The notes under the pieces are model-generated. The model saw only the letters and a program-made list of their open reading frames with translations, made no database searches and was not told the origin of the DNA. This document shows positions 1-8,102 of a stretch of DNA of 20,363 nt, in pieces. How positions within the stretch are numbered: the stretch's first letter is position 1; every line of letters begins with the position of its first letter. The translations under genes were made by a program, and so were the position numbers. The DNA is from a virus, in the IMG/VR virus record IMGVR_UViG_3300032309_001379, positions 1-20,363 of that record. One strand, given 5' to 3'.

Positions 1-1
1 G

Positions 2-340
2 CAGAAGCTGGAGCAGTCCGGTATCATGGCTCCCCTTGCCGCCGCCACCGGTGCGGCCAACGTGTTCTCCAACGTCAAAGTTCCGAGCACGGTGTCCGAG
101 AAGGCGAGTGCCCCAATTCCCGGTGCCTATTCTACGTCGCCACTAGCACAAATCGCAGGTCTCGGCTCTCTCTTCGCTTCCGGACCTCAAGGTGGTACTA
201 GTGCCGCCACTGGATTCGGCAACGCATTCAGTTCGCTCGGCACATCACTCAGCAATTTGTTCAGCAGTCCTAGCTTTAATTACGATTTCTCGAACAGCGG
301 TTGGCAAGGCCAGACCGACGAGTTCGGCGGCATCAAGTAA
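2..340 (+). CDS. C-terminal part of a phage virion-type protein (5' end outside window)
   Basis: The frame is open to the left edge of the window, reading QKLEQSGIM before the first internal ATG at 26, so this is probably the end of a longer gene rather than a 104-residue protein. The visible part is rich in Gly, Ala and Ser, has low complexity and ends in an aromatic, Asn-rich tail (FNYDFSNSGW). I recognise no domain. It lies 9 bases upstream of two large proteins of the virion/ejection type and shares their direction, so a structural role is likely by context only. That it is coding is well supported by the open frame and the spacing; the function is not known. Confidence 0.6.
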   Translation, partial: QKLEQSGIMAPLAAATGAANVFSNVKVPSTVSEKASAPIPGAYSTSPLAQIAGLGSLFASGPQGGTSAATGFGNAFSSLGTSLSNLFSSPSFNYDFSNSGWQGQTDEFGGIK

Positions 341-349
341 AGGTTGATT

Positions 350-1969
350 ATGGCAGAACCTACTGAAGAAACAAGCGGCTACAGCCCACTGCTCGCGCAG
401 ATGATGAAGATCGACCCCGAGAAGATCGGGAGTGTATCGCTTTCGGCTCTCGGGCGACAGGCCATGGGTGCGGACTCCGAGGCCTACAAAGCCGCGAAAG
501 CCGAAGTAGACGCCGCACGCGAGACCATGAAGCAAGCGTTGCAAGACCGAAAGGGACGCATCGACCCCACCTACCTTGCACTCGCTCAAGGCTTCCTCGC
601 TCCTACACGCACTGGCTCGTTTGGTGAGTCATTAGGCACTGCTGTGGGTGCTTATGGCAAGGCTCAGGAAGCCGAAGCGGATCGCAATGCCCAACTCGCC
701 AAGATGCGCTACGAGCTGTCGCTCAAGGCCGTCGAAGAAGAGAAAGAAGCCGCCCGCCTCGGTCTTAATGTGGTGTCCAAGCTCACCCCGCAGATGACCG
801 CGTACCAAAAGCAAGTGCAGTCCGAGGGCATCGATCCGCGCTCACCGGCCGGTATTAACCGCGTCAAAGAACTGCTAGCGGTAGACAAAGCGACACCTGA
901 GATGAAGGCATTCGCCGGTCAATCCGGAGTATCACTGACTGACCCTCAGTTCGCGATGAAGTTTAAGATGTTCGAGGACACCAAAAGCCTGCGTGACATT
1001 GCAACCCGCTTGAACTTGAACCTCAATGATCCCGCGCAACTAGTAACAGCGCAACAGGAAGCTCAACGCGAGAAATTCCGTGCCGAGAACAAACTCGTGT
1101 CGGATGCATTGCAGACATTTGGTGGCGACCCACTTAACGAGAGGGACCGTGCTCGCGCACAGAAGATCGTGGACGAGAACGTGCGTTTGGAGCAGACTAG
1201 CAAGCGTACATCAATCGCGGCACAAGTCGCACAGACCACTCGAACCAAGCAAGAGATCGATGACCACATTCGCAATGGCGACATTAACGCGGTCGTTACT
1301 AAAGCCATGGATGTCGGTGTGCCGATAGATCCAAAGACCTCCTATCGGGGCCTGAACAAGATCGAGATGGCCAAGAAACGTGAAAAGGATCTGGAAGAAT
1401 CCGGTAAGTACATCCGTGAGAAGATCTCGCCGTTCACTGCCGGAATTGAAGATGATATTCGTAACCTTGAGCGTGCTCTAAAGCTTAACTCCGAGATCAG
1501 CACCGGGTACACCTACGGTATCGGGTTCGGGATCGGCGACATTGCCAAGCTTTCCTCCGGCGACCGCGCCAAGATCAACGAGTTCGACTCACTGTCCGCG
1601 CTTGCCGCAAAGCAAAACCGTATTCCCGGCGATTCCAACGTGTCGAACTTGGACGTCAAGATGATGCAACTCGGCACGTTCAGCTCCGATAAAGAGCCAT
1701 CCACCAACAAGACCCTGCTCGAGTTCCAAATCGCTCAACGCCGCCGCGACGCGGAGTTTAACAAGTACATGGCCGACTACGCCGCCGTGAATGGTGCTAT
1801 CACGCCTTATGCTGAAGCCCAGTGGCGCAGGTATTTAGATTCAAACCCGATCACGGTGCGCGACGAAAAAGGTCGAGTATCTATCAATCCGAACCGGATG
1901 ACTTACCAGCAATACTTCAGCATGCCCCGAGTGCGTGTTGACAGCCAAGGACGGGAGACTCCCCAATGA
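350..1969 (+). CDS. Putative internal virion / structural protein
   Basis: The ATG at 350 is preferred over an in-frame TTG at 344 because AAAGG at 339-343 is correctly spaced from it. The protein has about 539 residues, is hydrophilic and mostly helical. A segment around residues 110-140 (EAEADRNAQLAKMRYELSLK) looks like a coiled coil. The stretch ALAQGFLAPTRTGSFGESLG near residue 80 is of a type I associate with podovirus-like internal or ejection proteins, but this is from memory and not a domain hit. No enzyme motif, signal peptide or membrane segment is seen. It overlaps the next gene by ATGA, which implies translational coupling and a shared late operon. A tail or scaffold-associated role is possible. 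The coding call is firm; the role is inferred. Confidence 0.72.
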   Translation: MAEPTEETSGYSPLLAQMMKIDPEKIGSVSLSALGRQAMGADSEAYKAAKAEVDAARETMKQALQDRKGRIDPTYLALAQGFLAPTRTGSFGESLGTAVGAYGKAQEAEADRNAQLAKMRYELSLKAVEEEKEAARLGLNVVSKLTPQMTAYQKQVQSEGIDPRSPAGINRVKELLAVDKATPEMKAFAGQSGVSLTDPQFAMKFKMFEDTKSLRDIATRLNLNLNDPAQLVTAQQEAQREKFRAENKLVSDALQTFGGDPLNERDRARAQKIVDENVRLEQTSKRTSIAAQVAQTTRTKQEIDDHIRNGDINAVVTKAMDVGVPIDPKTSYRGLNKIEMAKKREKDLEESGKYIREKISPFTAGIEDDIRNLERALKLNSEISTGYTYGIGFGIGDIAKLSSGDRAKINEFDSLSALAAKQNRIPGDSNVSNLDVKMMQLGTFSSDKEPSTNKTLLEFQIAQRRRDAEFNKYMADYAAVNGAITPYAEAQWRRYLDSNPITVRDEKGRVSINPNRMTYQQYFSMPRVRVDSQGRETPQ

Positions 1970-4020
1970 CCATTGAACGAGTGATTGACGGCAAGATCTA
2001 CGAATTCCCAGCTGGAACGCCCGAGGCGACGATTCGCAGGTTCACACTGAACAAAGCAGGAACGCCCGATTCTTCAGCCCCCGCCGCGCCGGTACGCCCA
2101 CAAGCCCCACGCCCCAACGCGATGCTTCCGGGTGCGGCAGGTCAGGCACTGCAGGGTCTATCGATGGGCTTCTCGGATGAAGCTATCGCTAGGTTGCGCT
2201 CGATGGGTGGCAATCAAAGTTATGAAGACTTGGTAAAAGCCGAGCGCGAAGGCTTGCGCAAGTACGCTGAAGAGAATCCCCGCACTGCGGTTGCCTCAGA
2301 ACTTGGTGGCGCATTGGTTCCGGCTCTGTTCACTGGAGGTGCTGGCGCGATTCCGTCGGTCTCCAAAGCTGTTGGCCCGAAGCTCGCTGGCATGCTCTTC
2401 GGTAAAGCTCCAAGCATCCCTCGAATGATGGGCTACGGTGCTGGGTCTGGTGCCGTAACCGCTGTCGGTACGAGCGAAAAGCCTCCCGGCGAATTGGGCG
2501 GAGAAGCTGTCAAAGGCGCGACTGTCGGTGCTGTGACCACTGGTACGTTGGGACTGCTCGGCAAATACGTGGCGATGCCAGCGTTTAGCAAGATCAAGCA
2601 ATCGCTGGGCTTCGGCGACGCTAACAAAGCGGCCGACCTCGCGATCGTTAAGGCACTGGAAAAGGACGGGATGACACCCGACCAAGCTCTGGCCAAAATG
2701 CAATCGATGTCTCGTGGCGAGATCACACTGGCTGATCTGGGCGAGAACACCGCCGCACTACTCCGCAACGCAACCGCCGCCCCATCGCCAGCGCGACGCA
2801 TCGGTAAATCCGAACTTGTCACCCGCGAGATGGAACGCATCCCCCGTGTATCGGAAGATTTACGTACGTTGATGTCAGGTTCTAAAGACTTCTACACAGA
2901 CGTGCTAGACCTCATTAAGAAGCGTAGTGACGAGGCTGACCCGCTCTACAAAGCGGCTTATGCGAGTGCTCCGACTTTCAGCCCCGCGACCGCGCCCGAC
3001 ATCGCTCGACTCCGGAACTTGCCTACATTTAAAGAGGCGATGAAGATTGGTGCAAAGCGGATGGCCGATAACGAGATCGATATTACCGATCCCCGCAATA
3101 CCCTGCGCGGATTGCACGAGACCAAGATCGCGCTGGACGACATGATCGAAAACGCAATGCGCGAAGGCAGTGGTGGCCAAGCCGCGACGCTCCTGAATAT
3201 GAAACGGCGACTGCTAGCCGACATGGAAAAGGCGTCGCCCGAGTACAGAATCGCACGGCAAACCTTTGCCGGTGACTCCGAGCTGTTAACAGCGATGAAA
3301 GAGGGTCAGCAGATTTACACGATGCCCGAGCTGGATATGCGCAAGCTTATCGATCGATTCAAGGATTCGCCGTCCGAGTATGATGCTTTCCGGTCCGGTA
3401 TCTCCCAAGCAATGCTGGAGAAGCTTCGCGTCGCGGGACCTACGGCTGACCCGGTGAAGTCGATCTTGTCCCGTGACGCCGAGCAGAAGCTTCGCCGCGC
3501 TTTCCGTGACGACGCCGCATTTGACGAGTTTAAGGACCGCCTGATGCAAGAGCAACGGATGCTCCAGACTGAAAAGGCCGGGTTCCGCCGGACGCCACTG
3601 GATACCGACCTTGACCAAGGTGCCGCAGGGGTTGGTGCCGCCGCGAACCTGATGGCTGGCCGTCCTTTCACCGCCGCCGGGGATGCGCTTCGCGCCCAAT
3701 TTCCGAACATGATTGGAATGCCGCCCCGGGTTGCTCGCCAAACGACTCAGAAGCTCCTGACGCCGACAGACAAGGTAGACACAGTGATCGACAGTATCAT
3801 GCAGTCGCTCAAACAGCAGGAGGAGTTGCTACTCTCCTCGAGCCGTGCTACGAACGCTGGGGCATCACTCGTCGGCGGTCTTGCCGCCTCTCGGGATCCC
3901 AAAGATCAATATCCCGAAGACTCAATGGCCCCCACACGGCCACCGAGGGTAGAGCTGTCCGGTATGGCGACCCCGCCAGCCGGTCCCCCGCCCTCTCCCT
4001 TGGGTTCCATGGGCCAGTAA
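1966..4020 (+). CDS. Putative DNA-ejection / internal virion protein
   Basis: This 684-residue protein opens with a short module (residues 1-30, including EFPAGTPEATIRRF) common at the start of phage ejection-type proteins. A Pro-rich linker follows (residues 31-55), then a Gly/Ala-rich hydrophobic tract (about 110-204) containing possible membrane-inserting helices. The rest is a long helical, charged region; SPEYRIARQTFAGDSELL is typical of large phage internal virion proteins. The C-terminus is Pro-rich. The architecture fits a protein carried in the capsid or tail and injected with the DNA, forming a channel in the envelope. No lytic transglycosylase or peptidase motif is visible. Its start overlaps the previous stop (ATGA). 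It is the last gene before the 423-base non-coding region, so it ends the late operon. The ejection role is inferred from architecture and position. Confidence 0.7.
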   Translation: MTIERVIDGKIYEFPAGTPEATIRRFTLNKAGTPDSSAPAAPVRPQAPRPNAMLPGAAGQALQGLSMGFSDEAIARLRSMGGNQSYEDLVKAEREGLRKYAEENPRTAVASELGGALVPALFTGGAGAIPSVSKAVGPKLAGMLFGKAPSIPRMMGYGAGSGAVTAVGTSEKPPGELGGEAVKGATVGAVTTGTLGLLGKYVAMPAFSKIKQSLGFGDANKAADLAIVKALEKDGMTPDQALAKMQSMSRGEITLADLGENTAALLRNATAAPSPARRIGKSELVTREMERIPRVSEDLRTLMSGSKDFYTDVLDLIKKRSDEADPLYKAAYASAPTFSPATAPDIARLRNLPTFKEAMKIGAKRMADNEIDITDPRNTLRGLHETKIALDDMIENAMREGSGGQAATLLNMKRRLLADMEKASPEYRIARQTFAGDSELLTAMKEGQQIYTMPELDMRKLIDRFKDSPSEYDAFRSGISQAMLEKLRVAGPTADPVKSILSRDAEQKLRRAFRDDAAFDEFKDRLMQEQRMLQTEKAGFRRTPLDTDLDQGAAGVGAAANLMAGRPFTAAGDALRAQFPNMIGMPPRVARQTTQKLLTPTDKVDTVIDSIMQSLKQQEELLLSSSRATNAGASLVGGLAASRDPKDQYPEDSMAPTRPPRVELSGMATPPAGPPPSPLGSMGQ

Positions 4021-4040
4021 GCTACTAATATAGCTCCCCA

Positions 4041-4063
4041 CCTCTTCGATGCGCTCGGAGAGG
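4041..4063 (+). terminator. Hairpin, possible terminator of the late operon
   Basis: CCTCTTCGA and TCGGAGAGG form a 9 bp stem (one T-G pair) with loop TGCGC, 20 bases after the stop of the putative ejection protein. The following CTTCCGCTT is only weakly T-rich, so intrinsic termination is plausible but not clear. Confidence 0.4.
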
Positions 4064-4111
4064 CTTCCGCTTACATGCATACGCACGAGAAGACCCTAGA
4101 ATCGACTACCT

Positions 4112-4129
4112 GTACCATTGAGATGGTAC
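4112..4129. other. Perfect 7 bp hairpin
   Basis: GTACCAT-TGAG-ATGGTAC is a perfect inverted repeat with a 4-base loop, extendable by a T-G and a C-G pair. It could be a hairpin in RNA from either strand or a protein-binding site. It has no T-tract. Confidence 0.45.
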
Positions 4130-4155
4130 GGCGTCTGGAACGCTCTGGTGTCTCG

Positions 4156-4177
4156 AAGCCCGCGTCCTTCGGGGCTT
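4156..4177. other. Inverted repeat AAGCCC...GGGCTT
   Basis: A 6 bp stem with a 10-base interval is the third hairpin in a row after the late operon. It lacks a following T-run on the + strand. It may be a weak terminator or part of a structured transcript. Confidence 0.35.
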
Positions 4178-4266
4178 GAATGTGTCGTGTTCCGTTGTAC
4201 CCCCCGTTCCATCATATACCCCCCGTATCGAACCACGGCGTTGACAGAGAATTCCCCGCGTGCGCA

Positions 4267-4348
4267 TGGAACGGTGGAACAGCTATGCCGTCTGTCGAAT
4301 GGGAGAGGGTGTTCCATCGTGTGTTCCATTGCTATGGAACGGTGGAAC
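4267..4348. repeat. Cluster of TGGAAC / GTTCCA iterons
   Basis: The 14-base unit TGGAACGGTGGAAC occurs twice (4267-4280 and 4335-4348), each time preceded by A and followed by A. It holds two TGGAAC words 8 bases apart. Inverted copies GTTCCA lie at 4311-4316 and 4323-4328, so 4323-4340 forms a perfect GTTCCAT-TGCT-ATGGAAC hairpin, and 4311-4318 can pair with 4341-4348 around it. Further words lie at 4136, 4189 (GTTCCG), 4206 and 4366 (GTTCCG, inside the forward promoter spacer). Direct plus inverted copies near a primase gene suggest binding sites for an initiator or repressor. Confidence 0.6.
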
Positions 4349-4360
4349 AAACGGTGGGGG

Positions 4361-4389
4361 TTGCTGTTCCGATGGCGAGATGTTATAAT
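4361..4389 (+). promoter_or_regulatory. Sigma-70 promoter for the primase operon (extended -10)
   Basis: TTGCTG (4361-4366), a 17-base spacer and TATAAT (4384-4389), with the extended -10 element TGT just before it. The weak -35 is offset by the perfect extended -10. A GTTCCG repeat word overlaps the -35/spacer boundary, so a factor bound to the repeats could block or recruit polymerase. Transcription would begin near 4396 and run into the primase gene. Confidence 0.65.
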
Positions 4390-4416
4390 TATACCAGCCC
4401 ACAGAGGTGGTGTCAA
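4388..4416 (-). promoter_or_regulatory. Consensus reverse promoter sharing the -10 palindrome
   Basis: On the - strand TTGACA (4416-4411) is followed by a 17-base spacer and TATAAT (4393-4388), a perfect consensus match. The two -10 boxes overlap as the palindrome TATAATTATA at 4384-4393. The reverse transcript would begin near 4381 and cross the repeat cluster and hairpins toward the late genes. No convincing gene lies in that direction, so it would be a non-coding or antisense RNA, or an origin transcript. Confidence 0.6.
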
Positions 4417-4443
4417 TACATAGACGTATAGAGAGGTGAAACG

Positions 4444-6006
4444 ATGACTAGTCTAGTTCAGGACTACGCGAATCTGTTCGCTGGGAATCTCCGGTCCTTT
4501 GGACAGTGGGACCCGGCGACAGGCAATATGGTGACCGAGAAGAGCGAGGTTACATTACAACATTACGCCGACCATTTGGGCGGCAAGATGGGGCTGGGGA
4601 TAGTTCCGATCACGGACGGGGGTACAGTGCTGTTCGGCTGTATCGATGTGGATAACCACGGGAAAGGCTCGGATGGGTCCGACATTGACATCCCCAAGCT
4701 CGTGGAGAAAATCGAGCATTACCGGCTCCCGCTAGTGGCGACCCGGAGCAAGTCTGGCGGGGCGCACCTGTACCTGTTCGGCGAGGAGTATCTTCCGGCC
4801 AAGCTCGTAATTCGGCTCCTGAATTCGTGGCGCGACATGCTACAGATCCCGAACCATGTGGACATCTTCCCCAAGCAGGACTCGCTGACCACGTCCAGTG
4901 GCGAGAAGTCGCTGGGGAACTGGATCAACCTACCGTTTTTCGACAAAGACAAGACGGTGCGGTACGCGGTGGATGACAAAGGCCAGAAGATGTCGTTCGA
5001 GCTGTTCATCTCGTACGCTCAGTCGCGTCGGGTGACAGTGGCGGCACTTCAGGAGATGGCCCACCGGGAGCACTTGGAAGCCCCGCCGTGCATTCAGACG
5101 ATGATTCACACGGGTGTGGAGTCCGGCTCCCGCAATGACTCGATGTACAACGTGGTAGTGTACCTCAAACGTGCCCGCCCTGACACATTCTTTGACGATG
5201 CGATGGCCTTGAACCGCACGATGTTCGACAAGCCACTGGGACCTGCCGAGGCCAAGAAGGTGATTCGATCCGCATCGCGCCGGGACTACCTGTACAAATG
5301 TAGCGAGGAGCCGTGCAAATCGCTCTGCGACCGCAAGGTATGTGTTACCCGCGAGTTCGGAATCTCAACCGACGAGAGCAAAGAGCTGGATGCACAGGAT
5401 CAACTGCCCCAGTTCACCGAGCTGATCGAGTACCAATCCGAACCCCCGCGCTGGGGTATCCACGTTAACGGGAAGCTCATCGCGAACATCCCGACTATTA
5501 TCCTACGTGACCCCGCCGCGATGGGTACGCTGATCTTCGAACAGCTCAAGATCAATATACCGAAAATCACACAGGACTCGTGGCGGCGTCGTATCCTCGA
5601 CCCGCTCATTCCGACACTGCGGGTGATTGAAGTGCCAAAGGAGGCTAGTGCGTCGGGCATCATTGCCGCCAAGTTCAACGAGTTTGTGCAAAAGGCCGAC
5701 CTCACTTCGGATGGTACTAACACCGAGGACCGCAAGGCACTCACCCGTAACATCCCGGTGGTGCAGGTCATCAACGGCACGCGGTGCATCGTGTTCCGGG
5801 GCACTGCATTCTCCGAATTCCTGAAGCGCAACAAGGCCGAGGTGATGACGGGGATGGATCTGTGGACGTCGCTCCGGCGTGACTGCGGCGCGGACCACGA
5901 CAAGCTCCGAATCCCGGGCGGCAAGCCCATCAACGTTTGGTACGCCCCCATAACTGAAGATCATGAGGTGAAAGTCGATGAACCCAAGTTCCGATCAGAA
6001 TTCTAA
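4444..6006 (+). CDS. Archaeo-eukaryotic primase (PrimPol-type)
   Basis: This 520-residue protein probably makes primers, and possibly short DNA, on single-stranded template during phage replication. The AEP catalytic pattern is visible: the metal-binding pair D68-x-D70 in FGCIDVDNHG, the nucleotide-binding SGGAHLYLF with H108, a third acidic residue at D140 in NHVDIFPKQ, and GNWINLP (158-164), as in primase-polymerases. A possible zinc or structural cluster follows with C286, C291, C295 and C300 (CSEEPCKSLCDRKVC), then a helical C-terminal domain with no helicase motif. AGAGGTG lies upstream of the ATG. The helicase gene at 5978 overlaps its 3' end, so the two are co-translated. The Z-genome phage S-2L also carries a PrimPol, which fits this context. 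Family assignment is strong; whether it also polymerises is untested. Confidence 0.85.
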   Translation: MTSLVQDYANLFAGNLRSFGQWDPATGNMVTEKSEVTLQHYADHLGGKMGLGIVPITDGGTVLFGCIDVDNHGKGSDGSDIDIPKLVEKIEHYRLPLVATRSKSGGAHLYLFGEEYLPAKLVIRLLNSWRDMLQIPNHVDIFPKQDSLTTSSGEKSLGNWINLPFFDKDKTVRYAVDDKGQKMSFELFISYAQSRRVTVAALQEMAHREHLEAPPCIQTMIHTGVESGSRNDSMYNVVVYLKRARPDTFFDDAMALNRTMFDKPLGPAEAKKVIRSASRRDYLYKCSEEPCKSLCDRKVCVTREFGISTDESKELDAQDQLPQFTELIEYQSEPPRWGIHVNGKLIANIPTIILRDPAAMGTLIFEQLKINIPKITQDSWRRRILDPLIPTLRVIEVPKEASASGIIAAKFNEFVQKADLTSDGTNTEDRKALTRNIPVVQVINGTRCIVFRGTAFSEFLKRNKAEVMTGMDLWTSLRRDCGADHDKLRIPGGKPINVWYAPITEDHEVKVDEPKFRSEF

Positions 6007-7720
6007 GGTGCAGATCGCATATGACGCAAAGACCAGCCGATTCGTCATTCATTCCCCGCCGTGGATGGTGGACAAGATTCGCCGCATTCCCAATCGGCGT
6101 TGGGATTCTCGTCGCCGCGTGTGGACAGCTCCTGCTCTTCGGGCTAATAGCGAGTTCCTGCTGGGTAATTTTGATGCTGACACATTCACAGACGATGCTC
6201 GCACGGTTGCAACTTCGACTATCGAGCGCGTACGCACGAACCAAGTAGCGGCGTTCCCGCCCGTCTACACGTTCAAGACCACACCCCGGCCGTACCAGCT
6301 TAAGGGACTCGACCATGCGTGGAACAAGAGCACGTTTGCGTTCTACATGGACATGGGTACGGGAAAGACCAAGACTTCGCTCGACCTCTTTGCCGCCTAC
6401 TTTATGGACAGCAAGGTGGACCGGGTGCTGATTGTCACCAAGTTCAGTACGCGTAAGAACTGGGAGCGCGAGGTGATTATTCACTGCCCGATGGAGTGCG
6501 ACACGATGATCCTGAACACCAGCAAGCCCAAGGCATTCGAGGAGTGGAATACCACGACCGATGGCCGTCTGAAGTTTCTAATCGTCGGCACCGAGTCGCT
6601 TGCGGCTGGGGGCGCGGTGCATCTTGCGCAGAAGTTCGTGGACTGCAGTACCCGTGTTGGGATGATCGTGGACGAAGCACATATGATTAAAAACCACTCG
6701 GCCGTGCGCAGTAAAAACTGTGTGAAGCTGGGTAAATCCGCGAATTACAAAGTGATCATGACGGGCACGCCGGTGGCGAATGGCCCGATGGACATCTTTA
6801 TGCAATTCGAGTTCCTCGATCCGAACATTATCGGAATCGGGGATTTCTACTCTTTCCGCAACCGGTATGCGATCATGGGTGGGTACGAGGATCGGCAAGT
6901 GGTAGGCTACCAGAATATGGAAGAGCTTATCGAGCTTATCTCGCCGTTCATCTACCAAGTCCGCAAATCCGAGGTGCTGACGGAGTTACCACCTAAAGTG
7001 TACCAGACCCGAGAGGTTGAACTGACAGATGAACAAAAACGACTATATAAAGACATTGCTAAGCGTGACAAAACGGTATCTGGAGATCAAGGAATCACCG
7101 TCAAGACAGTGCTCGAGCGAATGCTCCGGCTCCAAGAGATTGCCGGAGGTATCATCACCTTTGAGCGCAACCCAGACCTTTACGACGCGGCGAAGTTCAC
7201 GCATAATCGCATCGCAGGAAAGAATCCGAAAGTCGAGGAGCTACTCGCTATAGCCGAGGAGAACGACGCCAGCACGATCGTGTGGTGCCGGTTTATCGAG
7301 GAGATTCGGATGGTGTGCGAGGCTTTGCGCGAAAGGTACGGCCATGACTCCGTGGTGGAAATCCACGGCGGCATCAGCGAAAACGACCGTGACCACAACG
7401 TGCAGAACCTGTTCCAAACCGGTAAGGCGCGATTCCTTGTGGGCAACGCGGCCACCGGCGGTGTAGGTCTTAACATGACCCGCGCCGAGTTGGTGGTGTA
7501 CTACTCGAATTCCTTCTCTTTCACCGATCGCGAGCAGTCCGAAGATCGTGCACACCGGATCGGGCAGACGCGGAGTGTGACCTACATCGACATCATTGCC
7601 GAGGGCACTGTAGATGCGGCCGTAAATCAGGCGTTGCGAGAGAAGAAAGATGTGAGCGAGTTCGTGCGGACAAGCATCAACGACCGAAACGATCGGAACT
7701 TGCTGGGAATGCTCGCGTAG
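5978..7720 (+). CDS. SNF2-type superfamily 2 DNA helicase / translocase
   Basis: This 580-residue ATPase carries Walker A MDMGTGKT (124-131), DEAH (232-235), motif III MTGTP (261-265), motif V GGVGLNMT (494-501) and motif VI QSEDRAHRIGQ (520-530), the RAHRIGQ form being typical of SNF2 proteins. The N-terminal part (about 1-60, IPNRRWDSRRRVWTAP) resembles the HARP-like module of annealing helicases. It probably moves on duplex DNA or branched forks during phage replication or recombination. The gene starts inside the primase gene with GAGGTG as ribosome binding site and a 29-base overlap. A promoter for the next gene spans its last codons and stop. All expected motifs are intact. The exact substrate is unknown. 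Confidence 0.88.
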   Translation: MNPSSDQNSKVQIAYDAKTSRFVIHSPPWMVDKIRRIPNRRWDSRRRVWTAPALRANSEFLLGNFDADTFTDDARTVATSTIERVRTNQVAAFPPVYTFKTTPRPYQLKGLDHAWNKSTFAFYMDMGTGKTKTSLDLFAAYFMDSKVDRVLIVTKFSTRKNWEREVIIHCPMECDTMILNTSKPKAFEEWNTTTDGRLKFLIVGTESLAAGGAVHLAQKFVDCSTRVGMIVDEAHMIKNHSAVRSKNCVKLGKSANYKVIMTGTPVANGPMDIFMQFEFLDPNIIGIGDFYSFRNRYAIMGGYEDRQVVGYQNMEELIELISPFIYQVRKSEVLTELPPKVYQTREVELTDEQKRLYKDIAKRDKTVSGDQGITVKTVLERMLRLQEIAGGIITFERNPDLYDAAKFTHNRIAGKNPKVEELLAIAEENDASTIVWCRFIEEIRMVCEALRERYGHDSVVEIHGGISENDRDHNVQNLFQTGKARFLVGNAATGGVGLNMTRAELVVYYSNSFSFTDREQSEDRAHRIGQTRSVTYIDIIAEGTVDAAVNQALREKKDVSEFVRTSINDRNDRNLLGMLA

Positions 7721-7728
7721 TGTATAAT
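7700..7728 (+). promoter_or_regulatory. Promoter overlapping the helicase 3' end
   Basis: TTGCTG (7700-7705), a 17-base spacer and TATAAT (7723-7728). It uses the same -35 sequence and spacing as the primase promoter. The -35 is coding sequence and the helicase stop (TAG, 7718-7720) is in the spacer. It would start a message near 7735 carrying the short leader of the gene at 7761. Confidence 0.6.
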
Positions 7729-7760
7729 AGGATACATAGAGATTAGAACATAGAGGAAGT

Positions 7761-8102
7761 ATGCAAAAACCCGTAGTATTCGTGACACAAGAGGTCACGA
7801 CAGCCAATTATCAGGATGTGGAACGCTTTGGCGAACCCGTATTCTTATCCACCAGTGAGGTGTCGAATGTCCCGGATTCCCTCCACAACCAAAAGCTTAT
7901 CTCCTTCATCCGAAGCCGATTCGACAAGTACGACCCCGGCGTTGACTTCATTGCCCCCAGTGGAAGTCCTATCGTCGCGGGGTTGGTATTTGCGATGGCT
8001 CGAGAAAAAGGAGACACCTTCAACATCCTCAAGTGGAACAACCGCGACAGGCAATACACAGCGATCCGAATCGGAGTAAAGGGAGAGAAGAATGTCTATT
8101 GA
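7761..8102 (+). CDS. Conserved-type phage hypothetical protein
   Basis: The start ATG follows ATAGAGGAAGT, a strong ribosome binding site. The 113-residue product is soluble, with no signal or membrane helix. The C-terminal half (from about 55: FDKYDPGVDFIAPSGSPIVAGLVFAM..., ending ILKWNNRDRQYTAIRI) matches a recurring small phage protein type found near replication and recombination genes. I know of no assigned activity. It begins a new transcription unit and overlaps the next gene by 11 bases. No catalytic motif can be pointed to. Confidence 0.7.
   Translation: MQKPVVFVTQEVTTANYQDVERFGEPVFLSTSEVSNVPDSLHNQKLISFIRSRFDKYDPGVDFIAPSGSPIVAGLVFAMAREKGDTFNILKWNNRDRQYTAIRIGVKGEKNVY

Larger units (their letters stand above)
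4021..4443 (+). other. Non-coding control region between late and early genes; candidate replication origin
   Basis: This 423-base stretch separates the virion operon from the replication operon and is the only long gap in the window. From left to right it holds three hairpins (4041-4063, 4112-4129, 4156-4177), a cluster of GTTCC/TGGAAC words (4136-4371) and two oppositely directed promoters sharing one -10 palindrome (4361-4416). A leader then runs to the primase start at 4444, with AGAGGTG as ribosome binding site. Short overlapping frames on both strands have no start signals or protein-like composition. Repeats, a promoter firing into them and an adjacent primase gene would fit an origin, but that is inference. 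Confidence 0.6.

Noticed and set aside
4241-4246. TTGACA as a further promoter
   Set aside because: No -10-like sequence at 15-19 bases downstream (the region reads GCATGG).
4096-4416. Reverse-strand reading frame of about 106 residues in the control region
   Set aside because: It starts inside the reverse promoter, has no ribosome binding site and its composition is not protein-like; overlapping frames on the + strand are equally unconvincing.
5400-6484. Long reverse-strand frames opposite the primase and helicase genes
   Set aside because: They are mirror frames of high-GC coding sequence; the + strand frames carry complete AEP and SNF2 motifs.
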